Part shown: piece by piece, positions 32,260 through 38,479 of the stretch
Layout of the letters: the number at the start of each line of letters is the position of its first letter
Position numbering within the stretch: position 1 is the stretch's first letter
Virus record (IMG/VR): IMGVR_UViG_3300044621_001585
Location: 1-38,479 of that record
Length of the DNA: 38,479 nucleotides
Direction: 5' to 3' (one strand)
DNA from: a virus
The notes under the pieces: model-generated
Told to the model about the DNA's origin: nothing
Databases searched by the model: none
Seen by the model: only the letters and a program-made list of their open reading frames with translations
Made by a program: the position numbers and the translations under genes

Positions 32260-33032
32260 GCTTCCGCCTCTGCTGTTTCGTTCCTGGCGGGACGCCAGCC
32301 AGCAACCCTGAGCAAGTAGTCCCGCCCGAAGTCGCTGATCACGCTTTCCTTCAGTTCACCTCGTTCCCGGTCCTTCACAGTTGTGGCGGTGAACTCGCCG
32401 GTTCGTTTCCGCCCGAGGAACAGCACGGTGTGCGGCGTGTACCCGAGCGTCTTCTGACCCTTCGGCTTGAACCCGAACGTGGCGTACAACCCTTTGATCC
32501 GCCGGTCGTCACGATCACCGATCGCGTCGGATTCAGCGGTGAGCAACAGGTGACCCTTCGTGGTGAACAACGCCTGGAACATCTTGTTGAACTCGGCGTT
32601 GATGACCTGCCAGTTCATGTCGGCGTCGGCCTTCTCGTTGTCCTTGCGTCCCCCGGTCGCGAAGAAATCGAAGAAGTCGTCGCCGTGCTTCATCGTGATG
32701 TACAGGGTTTGGAGCGCCTGCCAGCACGGTGTCGCCGAGTCGAGCACCAGCCAATCCCCCGGTTCGCACTGCTCGGCCGCTGACCTGACAGCGTTCAACT
32801 GGCCTCGCCAGTCGTCCGGTCCGACGACTTCCACATGGATCCGGTCGGCCACATCGTCGTACCGACCTGATCCGATCGAACGGTGGTAGCTGGCCGAGTA
32901 GTCGGTGTCGACGACCCGCATCACTCCGTCGATGTACTTGACGATCGACAACGCCGCGGTTGACTTGCCCGAACCGGGATCTCCGTACAGGAGGATTCGT
33001 TCCGGTGCGTTGTTGGGTGGTGAGAGCTTCAT
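32256..33032 (-). CDS. RecA-like ATPase, Sak4/AAA_24 type
   Basis: 258 residues from ATG 33032 with a strong GAGGAAGGAACC site. Walker A is G17-D-P-G-S-G-K-S-T25, and Walker B is WLVLD (D98). Later blocks (GHLLLTAESDAIGDRDDRR, PHTVLFLGRKRTG) match phage RecA-like ATPases of the Sak4 or AAA_24 group, which help strand annealing or exchange together with ssDNA-binding proteins. The gene lies 10 nt after the Cas4-like nuclease and overlaps the next gene by 4 nt. A distinct helicase-loader role is less likely. Confidence 0.82.
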   Translation of the reverse strand: MKLSPPNNAPERILLYGDPGSGKSTAALSIVKYIDGVMRVVDTDYSASYHRSIGSGRYDDVADRIHVEVVGPDDWRGQLNAVRSAAEQCEPGDWLVLDSATPCWQALQTLYITMKHGDDFFDFFATGGRKDNEKADADMNWQVINAEFNKMFQALFTTKGHLLLTAESDAIGDRDDRRIKGLYATFGFKPKGQKTLGYTPHTVLFLGRKRTGEFTATTVKDRERGELKESVISDFGRDYLLRVAGWRPARNETAEAEA

Positions 33033-33042
33033 GGTTCCTTCC

Positions 33043-34056
33043 TCAACCTGTTCCGAACGGGTTGTCGGTCGTGTCGATCGTGTCGTCGGTGTCGTCGCTG
33101 ATCTTCGGGTACTCCGACACGCTGGCCTTGTAAGTGACGGTACGTTCGGGTCGTTCGGTCCGCACCCAGGTAACCCGCTTGCCGGAACCCTTCAACCGTT
33201 TGCCGTGCTTCTCGACAAGCAGCTTCAAGTGGTCGGTCGCGGTTGCTTTGAGAGCTTTCAACGCTTTCTCGTCGCCGCGGATCTGTTCGATCGTGTCGAC
33301 CGCCCGCCGGAACTCGTTGAGTTCATCGCCGGTCAGTTCGACTGGTTCAAGCCGATCCTCAACCTGCGGGTACGGGCATCCCCATTCGCCGCCTTCGCGG
33401 GGGCATGGGAACTCGGTGAACGGTGTGTTGTCGCGGGCTGCGGTTTCGATCCGTTCAACCTTTCGCCACAAGCCGTCGAGCCCGTAGCCGCGCTCGTTCA
33501 GTTCGGCGATGTCGACGCTGACGTACCGGACGGGAGAGTCAGCGGTGACAGTCCCGTCGTCGTTCTTCAACGCGACGGCAAGCATCGCTTCGTTCACGTC
33601 CCAGCCGAGAACCCCGAGTCCTGCGGCGTACACGGCGAGCTGCGCGCAGTAATGCGGGAACGCCCATATCCCCTGCTTGTCGAGCTTGTCCCAAAGCGTC
33701 TTACCGAACGCTTTCGCGTCGACCGGGTACGCGAGGTTGTGTTCGCCGTGGTGGGCGTACCCGTCGAGCGAACCGCGGATCGCTGCGCCGAGATCAGGGT
33801 CGACGATCTGGACTTGTACCTGCCGGCTGTTCTCGCTGGTGACAAGAGCCCAGGTGTGGTTGTCCTGCCAGCGTCGCATGATCAGGTCCTCAGCGGCGTG
33901 GCCCTGATCGAACGCTGTTTGCAGGGTTGGTGGCGGCGGGCTGGCAGGTTCTTCGCGGCGTGCAGCAAGCAACGCTCGTTCGCATCCACCGAGAGAACTC
34001 GCCCGGTACACCCACAGGTTGTCATCGCGGTAGACGCGTGGCCGGTCGTCACCCAT
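33043..34056 (-). CDS. Cas4/RecB-like PD-(D/E)XK nuclease
   Basis: 337 residues from ATG 34056, with GGGAG upstream. The nuclease core shows GSLDGY (D98) and VDAK (D113, K115), the PD-(D/E)XK residues. Cysteines at C25 (GGCER) and at C218 and C227 (CPREGGEWGC) resemble the iron-sulphur cluster ligands of Cas4/AddB-type exonucleases; a fourth is not obvious. It likely resects dsDNA ends to make ssDNA for the RecA-like ATPase next to it. The acidic tail after residue 310 is disordered. It overlaps the small membrane gene by 8 nt. Confidence 0.82.
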   Translation of the reverse strand: MGDDRPRVYRDDNLWVYRASSLGGCERALLAARREEPASPPPPTLQTAFDQGHAAEDLIMRRWQDNHTWALVTSENSRQVQVQIVDPDLGAAIRGSLDGYAHHGEHNLAYPVDAKAFGKTLWDKLDKQGIWAFPHYCAQLAVYAAGLGVLGWDVNEAMLAVALKNDDGTVTADSPVRYVSVDIAELNERGYGLDGLWRKVERIETAARDNTPFTEFPCPREGGEWGCPYPQVEDRLEPVELTGDELNEFRRAVDTIEQIRGDEKALKALKATATDHLKLLVEKHGKRLKGSGKRVTWVRTERPERTVTYKASVSEYPKISDDTDDTIDTTDNPFGTG

Positions 34057-34201
34057 CGGACCACTCCCGCTTGTTGACTCGTTGGTCCCATTCGGGGACG
34101 CGTGGTTCGTTGCGGGTGTTCGTTGCGGCGAACCGTGCGATGGTGAGCACGATGAGGGTGTAGGTGGCGACGCCGGCTGCGATCAGCAGGATCGTGGTCA
34201 C
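34049..34201 (-). CDS. Small single-pass membrane protein (50 residues)
   Basis: Read leftward from GTG 34201, which overlaps the preceding stop (GTGA). The protein is VTTILLIAAGVATYTLIVLT, a membrane helix, followed by a charged tail RFAATNTRNEPRVPEWDQ and an end in EWSDG. The stop overlaps the Cas4-like start by 8 nt. Below usual gene-length cutoffs, it would be missed. No function known; it could be an early membrane factor or exclusion protein. Confidence 0.6.
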   Translation of the reverse strand: MTTILLIAAGVATYTLIVLTIARFAATNTRNEPRVPEWDQRVNKREWSDG

Positions 34202-34488
34202 TGGTCACCTGCCAGGTATCGGACCCACAGGTCGGAACTGGTTCCGTCGTCGGCCTTGTGCTGGCGGAACTCCCAATCGCCGTCGGGGATGACGGTCTTG
34301 CCGTTGCGGATCCTCTTGAGTGCGTCCCTGGCGCCGGTTGGGCTGTCGTAGTGGGTGAGGTGGATCCACTTGCTGTGGTTGTCCTTGAGCTTGATCAGCT
34401 CGGTCAACGCTTCGTGGTATTCGCGACGCCGCCCCCCTCGCTTCGGGGGCTTCGGTTCGCCGTGTTGGAGTACGAACTGCTTTGCCAT
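34198..34488 (-). CDS. Small basic protein, unknown
   Basis: 96 residues from ATG 34488, with GAAAGGACACGG upstream. The N-terminus is very basic (KPPKRGGRRREYHEAL), the middle has HYDSPTGARDALKRIRNGK, and the end is beta-rich (LWVRYLAGDQ). The pattern is like actinophage proteins of unknown role that carry a short RNGK/IPDG module. Basic charge and operon context suggest nucleic-acid binding. Coupled to the next gene by GTGA. Confidence 0.65.
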   Translation of the reverse strand: MAKQFVLQHGEPKPPKRGGRRREYHEALTELIKLKDNHSKWIHLTHYDSPTGARDALKRIRNGKTVIPDGDWEFRQHKADDGTSSDLWVRYLAGDQ

Positions 34489-34517
34489 TTCCGTGTCCTT
34501 TCGGTCGGAAGGGTCGG

Positions 34518-34570
34518 AGGGTCCAGGGGGAGGTCAGGAAGGAGAGGTGGGAGCCTCACCCCTGGACCCT
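34518..34570 (-). terminator. 12-bp hairpin between the ssDNA-binding-type gene and downstream genes
   Basis: AGGGTCCAGGGG (34518-34529) and CCCCTGGACCCT (34559-34570) pair perfectly, with a 29-nt loop, in the 110-nt gap after the gene ending at 34599. It could reduce readthrough into the lower operon and so set a higher level for the upstream gene. No U-tract follows in the leftward direction, so it may instead be a processing site. Confidence 0.45.
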
Positions 34571-34598
34571 TCCGGTTGTGGTCCTTCAGGGGGGAAGG

Positions 34599-35270
34599 TC
34601 AGGAAACCTTCACTGCCTCGAAGAACGCGGGGTCGACGATGGACGCTTCGAGGTCGGCGGGGATCTCGAAGTCGGTGGAGGTGAACACCTTCTCGACGAA
34701 GGCGTTGGCGTCGGCGGATCCGAGTGCGACGGCCCGAAGGGTGCCTCGCAACGCCGGGTCGATCGAAGCGACGAGTTCGTTCATGCCGTTGGGTGCCGGT
34801 GCGGCAGCGGCGGTGGGGGCGGGGTCGCTGTCGGCGGAGTCGATGAGCATCCGGTTGTAGGTCTGCTCTTCGCCCTTCTTGTTCTTGAAGGAGAACTCCT
34901 TCTGGCGGAACGTGACGTTGAGTCCCTTCCAGATGCTCGCGGTGAACGGGTCACCCTTCGCGCCGAGGGTGTCGCGGAGCCCGGCGTCCATCGCGGACTT
35001 GAGCAGGACACCCATACCGGACTGGGCGTTGTAGTTCTTCGGTGCGCCGCTGGAGTGCCGCACCTTGTTGCCGTTGTCGTACGGCTCGAAGTCCTTGCAG
35101 GGGTACAGGAGGGTCTGCTCGCCCAGGGTGGCGTCGGCGACGACAAGCTTGAGGACACAGGTGTTGCCGTTGTCGTAGCTGTTGTCGAAGCTGAAGTAGG
35201 CGTCGGCGATCTCGCCGCTCACCACTTCGGAGAGTCCGGTGCTGAGCGCCCACGGATCGAAGTCGGTCAT
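34599..35270 (-). CDS. Putative single-stranded DNA-binding protein
   Basis: 223 residues from ATG 35270, with AAGGAACAG upstream. A beta-rich body (residues about 20-135: DAYFSFDNSYDNGNTCVLKL, GLNVTFRQKEFSFKNKKGEE) has the size and Phe/Tyr pattern expected for an OB-type or annealing-type binder. The C-terminal part is helical. It has its own promoter and lies between the helicase and a RecA-like ATPase that would need such a partner. The call is from context and composition; no diagnostic motif is seen. A hypothetical DNA-metabolism protein is the safe reading. Confidence 0.5.
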   Translation of the reverse strand: MTDFDPWALSTGLSEVVSGEIADAYFSFDNSYDNGNTCVLKLVVADATLGEQTLLYPCKDFEPYDNGNKVRHSSGAPKNYNAQSGMGVLLKSAMDAGLRDTLGAKGDPFTASIWKGLNVTFRQKEFSFKNKKGEEQTYNRMLIDSADSDPAPTAAAAPAPNGMNELVASIDPALRGTLRAVALGSADANAFVEKVFTSTDFEIPADLEASIVDPAFFEAVKVS

Positions 35271-35325
35271 GGTGGTCTGTTCCTTGTGTCGGTTCCCCGG
35301 CCGGCGTACCCGGTGGGGTGCGGAA

Positions 35326-35355
35326 ACCTTAGACCTACGCTAGACCTAACCGCAA
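35326..35355 (-). promoter_or_regulatory. Leftward promoter with TAGACC repeats in its spacer
   Basis: On the minus strand TTGCGG (35355-35350), an 18-nt spacer, then TAAGGT (35331-35326). The plus strand carries TAGACC at 35330-35335 and 35341-35346, 11 bp apart, inside the spacer and touching the -10. ATAGACAG occurs again at 35377-35384. These match boxes upstream of the 38221 gene and may be an operator. Confidence 0.5.
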
Positions 35356-35372
35356 GCATTACATCGAAGTAA

Positions 35373-35462
35373 TTACATAGACAGTTGGTAGAACGACGAA
35401 GGCCTGGGGGTCGAGCTTGCGCTGTCACCCCAGGCCCATCCGGCCACCTCACGCATCTTCAC
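35373..35462 (-). CDS. Possible 29-residue peptide after the helicase
   Basis: GTG 35462 starts one base after the helicase stop and reads VKMREVAGWAWGDSASSTPR then PSSFYQLSM and TAA. No clear ribosome binding site other than helicase coupling. The hairpin at 35401-35436 lies within it. It may be a chance frame. Reported only because the coupling and residue mix look gene-like. Confidence 0.25.
   Translation of the reverse strand: MKMREVAGWAWGDSASSTPRPSSFYQLSM
35401..35436 (-). terminator. 9-bp hairpin downstream of the helicase
   Basis: GGCCTGGGG (35401-35409) and CCCCAGGCC (35428-35436) form a perfect stem with an 18-nt loop, 28 nt after the helicase stop. Leftward it is followed by TTCGTCGTTCT, a moderately U-rich run. 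It probably ends the helicase transcript just before the promoter of the next gene. Confidence 0.5.
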
Positions 35463-35463
35463 C

Positions 35464-37227
35464 CTAACCGACTCTTCGGCCCCCAACCCTGCCCATGAAC
35501 TCCGGTGGGGTAACTGTTTCGTCCAACGCTTCGATCCACCAGCCGGGCAGCAGACGCTTCGCTTTCCTGAGCACGTTCGTGTAGAAGGCGGCGTCAAGGA
35601 TGTAGGTGTGGCACCAGTCGGTTTCGCTTCGCACTCCCCGCCCGGTCATCTGTACCAGCGTGCGGACCATCTGCACCGAGTACCACCATTCACCTGCTTC
35701 GGTTCGCATCCGTTCGGACACGACCCGGTCACCGAGGCTGGGAAACGGGATCTTCGCGACGACCACAACCCTTGCTTCGTCCCCTTTGAAGTCGAACCCT
35801 CGGTCGACCGACGGGGCGAACAGGACGCCGGCTTCGGTTCGTTTGAACTGTTCGACGACCCGTTCCCGGTCTTTCGAGCTGGTGTACCGGAACTTCACTC
35901 GCCCCCCACCTTTCACTTCTCGTTCCAAGTATTCGGCGAGAGCGAAACTGACGGTGTGGACAAGGATTCGTTCGCCTGGGTGAAGCTCCAACACTCGTTC
36001 GATGCCGCGTGCCATCTCGGGCCACGCCTGGTCCCGGTTGTTGTAGTTCATTTCGGTGAGGGGAACAGCTCGAATCTTGCGGTTCTCGACAGGGAACTGC
36101 ATCGGGACCCGCACCTGTCCCCATGACCCTTCGATCCCCAAGCTGTCGGCCATTTCGTCGGGCGAGATGATCGTCGCTGACATGAGTAGCCATTTGTTGC
36201 CGTGCCGCCAGATCCGGCCGGGTCCGAACTCGTCGACTTTCACGGGTTTCAACACCAGGTCGAGCTGCCCGGACCGGTAGTCCCTTGTCCACAACCCCCC
36301 TTCGATGTGTTCAGCGGCGACTCTTGCTCGTTCGAGCATGTTGTTGAGCCGGGCTCGTTCGCGCATCTGGTCGAGCCCTTGACCTTTGATTCGTTTCCGC
36401 TGGTCGTCGACCGCTCGGGTGAACTCGCCGCGGATCCATTTGACGATCGTCGGTTTGTGAACTGCTTTGCCGGGGATGTCGACCCTTAGCCGGCGTGCCA
36501 TCCCGCTGCTGACCCGGAACTCGACGGCTCCCATGAGGATCCCTTCGAGGGTGTCGGCTTCGTCGATGATGACGAGGTCCCTTCCGGCGAGCCCGCTGTG
36601 CTGCCCGCTGATCTCGGCGAGCATGTACGCAGTGTTGGTGACAGCAAGGTTCCCGGCTAACGCTTTGCCGCGTGCCATCCGGTAGGCGCATTCCAACGGT
36701 TGGTCGCACCATCGGCATCCTTCGCCGTCGCGTGTCTTGGTGCAGTCAGCGCAGGTCACCTGGGGGAACGGTTCGTTCTGAGTCGGGTAGTTCGCTTTGC
36801 CTTTGAGGACGTTGGCGTACGGGAAATCTCGGGCGAACTGGTCTTGGAGGCCGAGCCCGTGACAGACGTACAAGCTTCGACCGCCGACCCTTCGCCTGAC
36901 CATCTCGCCGATCAGGGTCTTGCCGGCTCCGGTTGGTGCGTCGAGAAACACGATGTCGTGCTGCTCGAACTGTTCGAGGATTTCGTCGACCGCGTCGAGT
37001 TGGGTTGAGCGGAACCCTTCGACCCATCCGGGTAGCGGTGCGGGTTCGTGGATCTGCCACCCTCCGTACCGTGGGTCAGCCCACCGGGAACAGTCCTCCC
37101 CACCCAGGGGAGAGACAGGGGGGTGAGCTGGGCGATCCGCTCCAGTGACATCCTTCCTGTCCCCCCTCCCGGTGTTGGGGGATCGAGGCGGCGCAGCCGC
37201 CGAGATGGGAGCAGGGTACACGCTCAC
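35464..37227 (-). CDS. XPD/DinG-like iron-sulphur DNA helicase
   Basis: 587 residues from GTG 37227, which overlaps the previous stop (GTGA). Walker A is A97-P-T-G-A-G-K-T104, and the DEAD-type Walker B is D222-E-A-D225. Between them five cysteines (C159, C162, C171, C174, C180) occur where XPD/DinG helicases hold a 4Fe-4S cluster. Motif VI is Q526-M-T-G-R530-G-V-R. This is a superfamily 2, 5'-3' type helicase; in the phage it may open the origin, remove R-loops or assist recombination. The N-terminal 35 residues are Pro-rich and weakly conserved looking, so the true start could be further in. No primase or polymerase accompanies it. Confidence 0.88.
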   Translation of the reverse strand: MSVYPAPISAAAPPRSPNTGRGDRKDVTGADRPAHPPVSPLGGEDCSRWADPRYGGWQIHEPAPLPGWVEGFRSTQLDAVDEILEQFEQHDIVFLDAPTGAGKTLIGEMVRRRVGGRSLYVCHGLGLQDQFARDFPYANVLKGKANYPTQNEPFPQVTCADCTKTRDGEGCRWCDQPLECAYRMARGKALAGNLAVTNTAYMLAEISGQHSGLAGRDLVIIDEADTLEGILMGAVEFRVSSGMARRLRVDIPGKAVHKPTIVKWIRGEFTRAVDDQRKRIKGQGLDQMRERARLNNMLERARVAAEHIEGGLWTRDYRSGQLDLVLKPVKVDEFGPGRIWRHGNKWLLMSATIISPDEMADSLGIEGSWGQVRVPMQFPVENRKIRAVPLTEMNYNNRDQAWPEMARGIERVLELHPGERILVHTVSFALAEYLEREVKGGGRVKFRYTSSKDRERVVEQFKRTEAGVLFAPSVDRGFDFKGDEARVVVVAKIPFPSLGDRVVSERMRTEAGEWWYSVQMVRTLVQMTGRGVRSETDWCHTYILDAAFYTNVLRKAKRLLPGWWIEALDETVTPPEFMGRVGGRRVG

Positions 37228-37514
37228 CCCTTGTCCCCTGCCTCACCCACCATGTCTCGAAACGTGACGCGGATCTGGTCGAGCGAAGCGAGTACAGCTA
37301 CTGCTGTCCTGTTGTCCCCGTTGACTTCCAGCGCGTAGACCGCGTACCGGCCGTGTTCCAGCATGAGTGCAACGGTTTGTTCGACGAGTTCCGTTGGAAG
37401 GGTTTCGTGGTGGACGATGAGGAACTTTCCGAGAGCGGCGACGATCCTTGCGCTTTGCGCTCCGGCTTCGGCGATCGCTTTGACTTCTGCTTTAGTGAGG
37501 TCGTCGGGGTGCAT
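37224..37514 (-). CDS. Hypothetical helical protein
   Basis: 96 residues from ATG 37514; GTG 37517 is 3 nt earlier but too close to the GGAGG site, so ATG is favoured. The protein is helical (DDLTKAEVKAIAEAGAQSAR, VEQTVALMLEHGRYAVYALE) with a charged C-terminus. No motif or membrane segment. It lies between the ribbon-helix-helix-like gene and the helicase, overlapping each by a few bases. An accessory to the helicase is possible from context only. Confidence 0.7.
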   Translation of the reverse strand: MHPDDLTKAEVKAIAEAGAQSARIVAALGKFLIVHHETLPTELVEQTVALMLEHGRYAVYALEVNGDNRTAVAVLASLDQIRVTFRDMVGEAGDKG

Positions 37515-38221
37515 CACTGGCCTCCCCGGTTCATCTGGATGAGCCGCATTTCGATGGTGTCGGCGAGTTCCCGCAGCCGGTCTTTGCTGTTGGCACCCTT
37601 CACTTTGGTGATGGCGTCCTTGACCCGGTCGGCGAGTTCGATCATGTCGGTGCGGTTGCCGGTGTTCGAGATGTCTTCGAAGATTTGGTGGAGGCGTGAC
37701 ACCCGTTCGAGTTCGCGGGTGTTGAGCATCGACAGCATCTCTTCCCGAGCTCCATCTCGGGCGTCTTGTGCGAGTTCACGGACGTAAGGGTCGTCGATGT
37801 AGACGGGCACGCCTTCGGTTCCGTGGGTGAGCTGGTGGACGCGGTGCAGCACGGCGTCACGGATGAGGTCTTGCACCGTGTTGTAGGCGGGGACGACTCG
37901 CTGTTGGACGATCGCGCTGGCGATGGCGTGGAGTTGCGGGTCGAGCGGGACCTGCACGTTCCTCGGCTGGCCTCCTTGACGCTTGCTCAGCACGGTCTTG
38001 ACGTAGAACCGGCCGGGTTCGTACCCGTCTTGTTGTTCGTCGACTGTCCAGGGGTCGAAGCTTCCGTTCTCCTGCTGCTGCTGGGCGAGTTCGTGTGCTG
38101 CGGCCGGCGGCAGGTCGTCGGTGATGACGACGGAGTCGGGTTCGGGGGGCTGGATTTCCCGAGTTGGTGGGAGTGGGAACTGTGGCAGCGCGGCCACGTC
38201 CACCGATTCCAGGTTCGGCAT
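37514..38221 (-). CDS. Ribbon-helix-helix-like DNA-binding protein
   Basis: 235 residues from ATG 38221, with a strong GAAGGAG site and a good TTGACC/TAGTCT promoter. The N-terminal 70 residues are Pro/Gln-rich. Residues about 75-135 have a strand (RNVQVPLDPQ) followed by two helices (LHAIASAIVQQRVV, TVQDLIRDAVLHRVHQL), the layout of a ribbon-helix-helix domain. The C-terminal part is long and helical (ELADRVKDAITKVKGANSK) and may multimerise. As first gene of the leftward operon it may regulate early promoters, perhaps through the nearby TAGAC boxes. The fold is inferred. Confidence 0.6.
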   Translation of the reverse strand: MPNLESVDVAALPQFPLPPTREIQPPEPDSVVITDDLPPAAAHELAQQQQENGSFDPWTVDEQQDGYEPGRFYVKTVLSKRQGGQPRNVQVPLDPQLHAIASAIVQQRVVPAYNTVQDLIRDAVLHRVHQLTHGTEGVPVYIDDPYVRELAQDARDGAREEMLSMLNTRELERVSRLHQIFEDISNTGNRTDMIELADRVKDAITKVKGANSKDRLRELADTIEMRLIQMNRGGQ

Positions 38222-38250
38222 GGATGCTCCTTCAGGGGTTGGTGAAGGAG

Positions 38251-38280
38251 AGACTAGGGTAGGTAGAGGGATAGGGTCAA
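38251..38280 (-). promoter_or_regulatory. Main leftward early promoter
   Basis: On the minus strand TTGACC (38280-38275), an 18-nt spacer, then TAGTCT (38256-38251). The start is about 7 nt downstream, leaving a leader of roughly 20 nt with GAAGGAG before ATG 38221. This is the best sigma70-like promoter in the window. Confidence 0.65.
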
Positions 38281-38293
38281 GGACCGGAGGGCC

Positions 38294-38380
38294 ATAGACC
38301 GAAATAGACAGGGTCTAAGGGGCATAGACGGTCTATTTCCAATAAGCGATGCAAGCCCAAAAAACACCGTATAGGTCTAT
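38294..38380. repeat. Cluster of ATAGAC/GTCTAT boxes upstream of the early promoter
   Basis: ATAGAC occurs at 38294, 38304 and 38324 on the plus strand, and its reverse complement forms (GGTCTA at 38312, GTCTAT at 38331, GGTCTAT at 38374) follow. Spacing is close to 10 bp in the first cluster, and 38324-38336 is a near-palindrome (ATAGAC-G-GTCTAT). Similar boxes occur at 35330, 35341 and 35377. The pattern suggests a multi-site operator. The rest of 38281-38398 is AT-richer non-coding sequence. Confidence 0.6.
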
Positions 38381-38398
38381 GAGGTGCCTGCGGAGCAC

Positions 38399-38430
38399 AA
38401 AAAAGCCCCCGCCAAAGAGGGGGGGGTTTC
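38399..38430 (-). terminator. Intrinsic terminator, leftward
   Basis: Read on the minus strand, AAA and a run of eight C (38426-38419) pair with GGGGG (38410-38406) over a short TCTTTGGC loop, followed by C and six T (38404-38399). It lies about 10 nt after the TAG at 38443-38441, which would be the stop of the gene that starts at 147 if the ends join. This is a classical intrinsic terminator. Confidence 0.75.
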
Positions 38431-38440
38431 GCGCGCGTCG

Positions 38441-38479
38441 CTAGCAAAAGAAAGGCGGAAGGGTAGCACACCAAGTAAA
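38441..38479 (-). CDS. Small hypothetical protein, 3' part (joins 1-147 if circular)
   Basis: From base 38479 leftward the frame reads FTWCATLPPFFC and then TAG. It is in phase with the open frame that runs off base 1, so together they would give a 61-residue protein that ends just before a terminator. On its own this stretch is too short to support a gene. The joining across the ends is an inference. Confidence 0.5.
   Translation of the reverse strand, partial: FTWCATLPPFFC

Noticed and set aside
36912-37151. Frame starting at ATG 37151 after a strong purine-rich site
   Set aside because: It is out of phase with the helicase and turns into Ser/Thr/Pro-rich shadow; the helicase frame has the conserved residues. 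The purine-rich site may be chance.
38277-38474. 65-codon leftward frame over the right end
   Set aside because: It runs through the terminator and the TAGAC box region and out of phase with the joined gene; no coding character.
1-38479. CRISPR arrays, tRNA and rRNA genes, insertion sequences
   Set aside because: No regular repeat-spacer array, cloverleaf or transposase was seen on reading both strands; a tRNA could still be missed by eye.

Overview
The window reads as an essentially complete genome of a temperate, short-tailed (podovirus-type) bacteriophage of a high-GC host, most likely an actinobacterium. The evidence for a phage is a terminase, portal, scaffold, major capsid protein, tail adaptor and tail nozzle, large ejection-type proteins, an amidase endolysin with holin-like neighbours, and a large serine integrase. 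The actinobacterial host is an inference from GC-rich coding, frequent GTG starts, and five genes whose start codon lies only 6-7 nt after a TANNNT box, the signature of leaderless mRNAs common in Actinobacteria. No long tail tube, sheath or tape-measure gene is seen.

Layout. (1) 1-147 and 38441-38479 hold the two halves of one small leftward gene; the reading frame joins perfectly across the window ends, which suggests a circular or circularly permuted molecule. (2) 148-622 is non-coding, with a leftward promoter, repeated CATCGGCC and TTGACCC words and a rightward promoter with an inverted repeat. (3) 623-3476 is the packaging module: small proteins, terminase, zinc-ribbon protein. (4) 3533-5587 is the portal. 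(5) 5584-14071 is an unusually placed adhesin and enzyme module: small virion proteins, an 864-residue protein carrying an alpha/beta-hydrolase, a collagen-like fibre, a further fibre-like protein, and a probable glycoside hydrolase with a GDPD-like segment. (6) 14136-21978 holds a tiny basic protein, scaffold, major capsid protein, decoration-like protein, tail nozzle and adaptor. (7) 22011-28112 holds three ejection or internal virion proteins. (8) 28139-30992 holds an HTH regulator, the lysis cassette and the serine integrase. (9) 38221 back to 30907 is a leftward early operon set: a ribbon-helix-helix-like protein, an XPD/DinG-like helicase, a putative ssDNA-binding protein, a Cas4/RecB-like nuclease, a RecA-like (Sak4-type) ATPase, an ERCC4-type nuclease and small proteins.

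How it works together. The leftward genes look like a recombination-based replication kit with no DNA polymerase, primase or RNA polymerase, so the phage must borrow host replication and transcription. The rightward genes package DNA, build the virion, modify or degrade surface polymers, and lyse the cell. The integrase implies lysogeny. Candidate regulators are the HTH protein and the ribbon-helix-helix-like protein; TAGAC-type boxes cluster at the leftward promoters.

The most interesting signals are the XPD/Sak4/Cas4/ERCC4 module, the enzyme-bearing adhesins, the leaderless-promoter architecture, the strong over-representation of ACCCTT/AAGGGT across the window, and the TAGAC boxes. All functions are read from sequence motifs by eye; no database search was possible.
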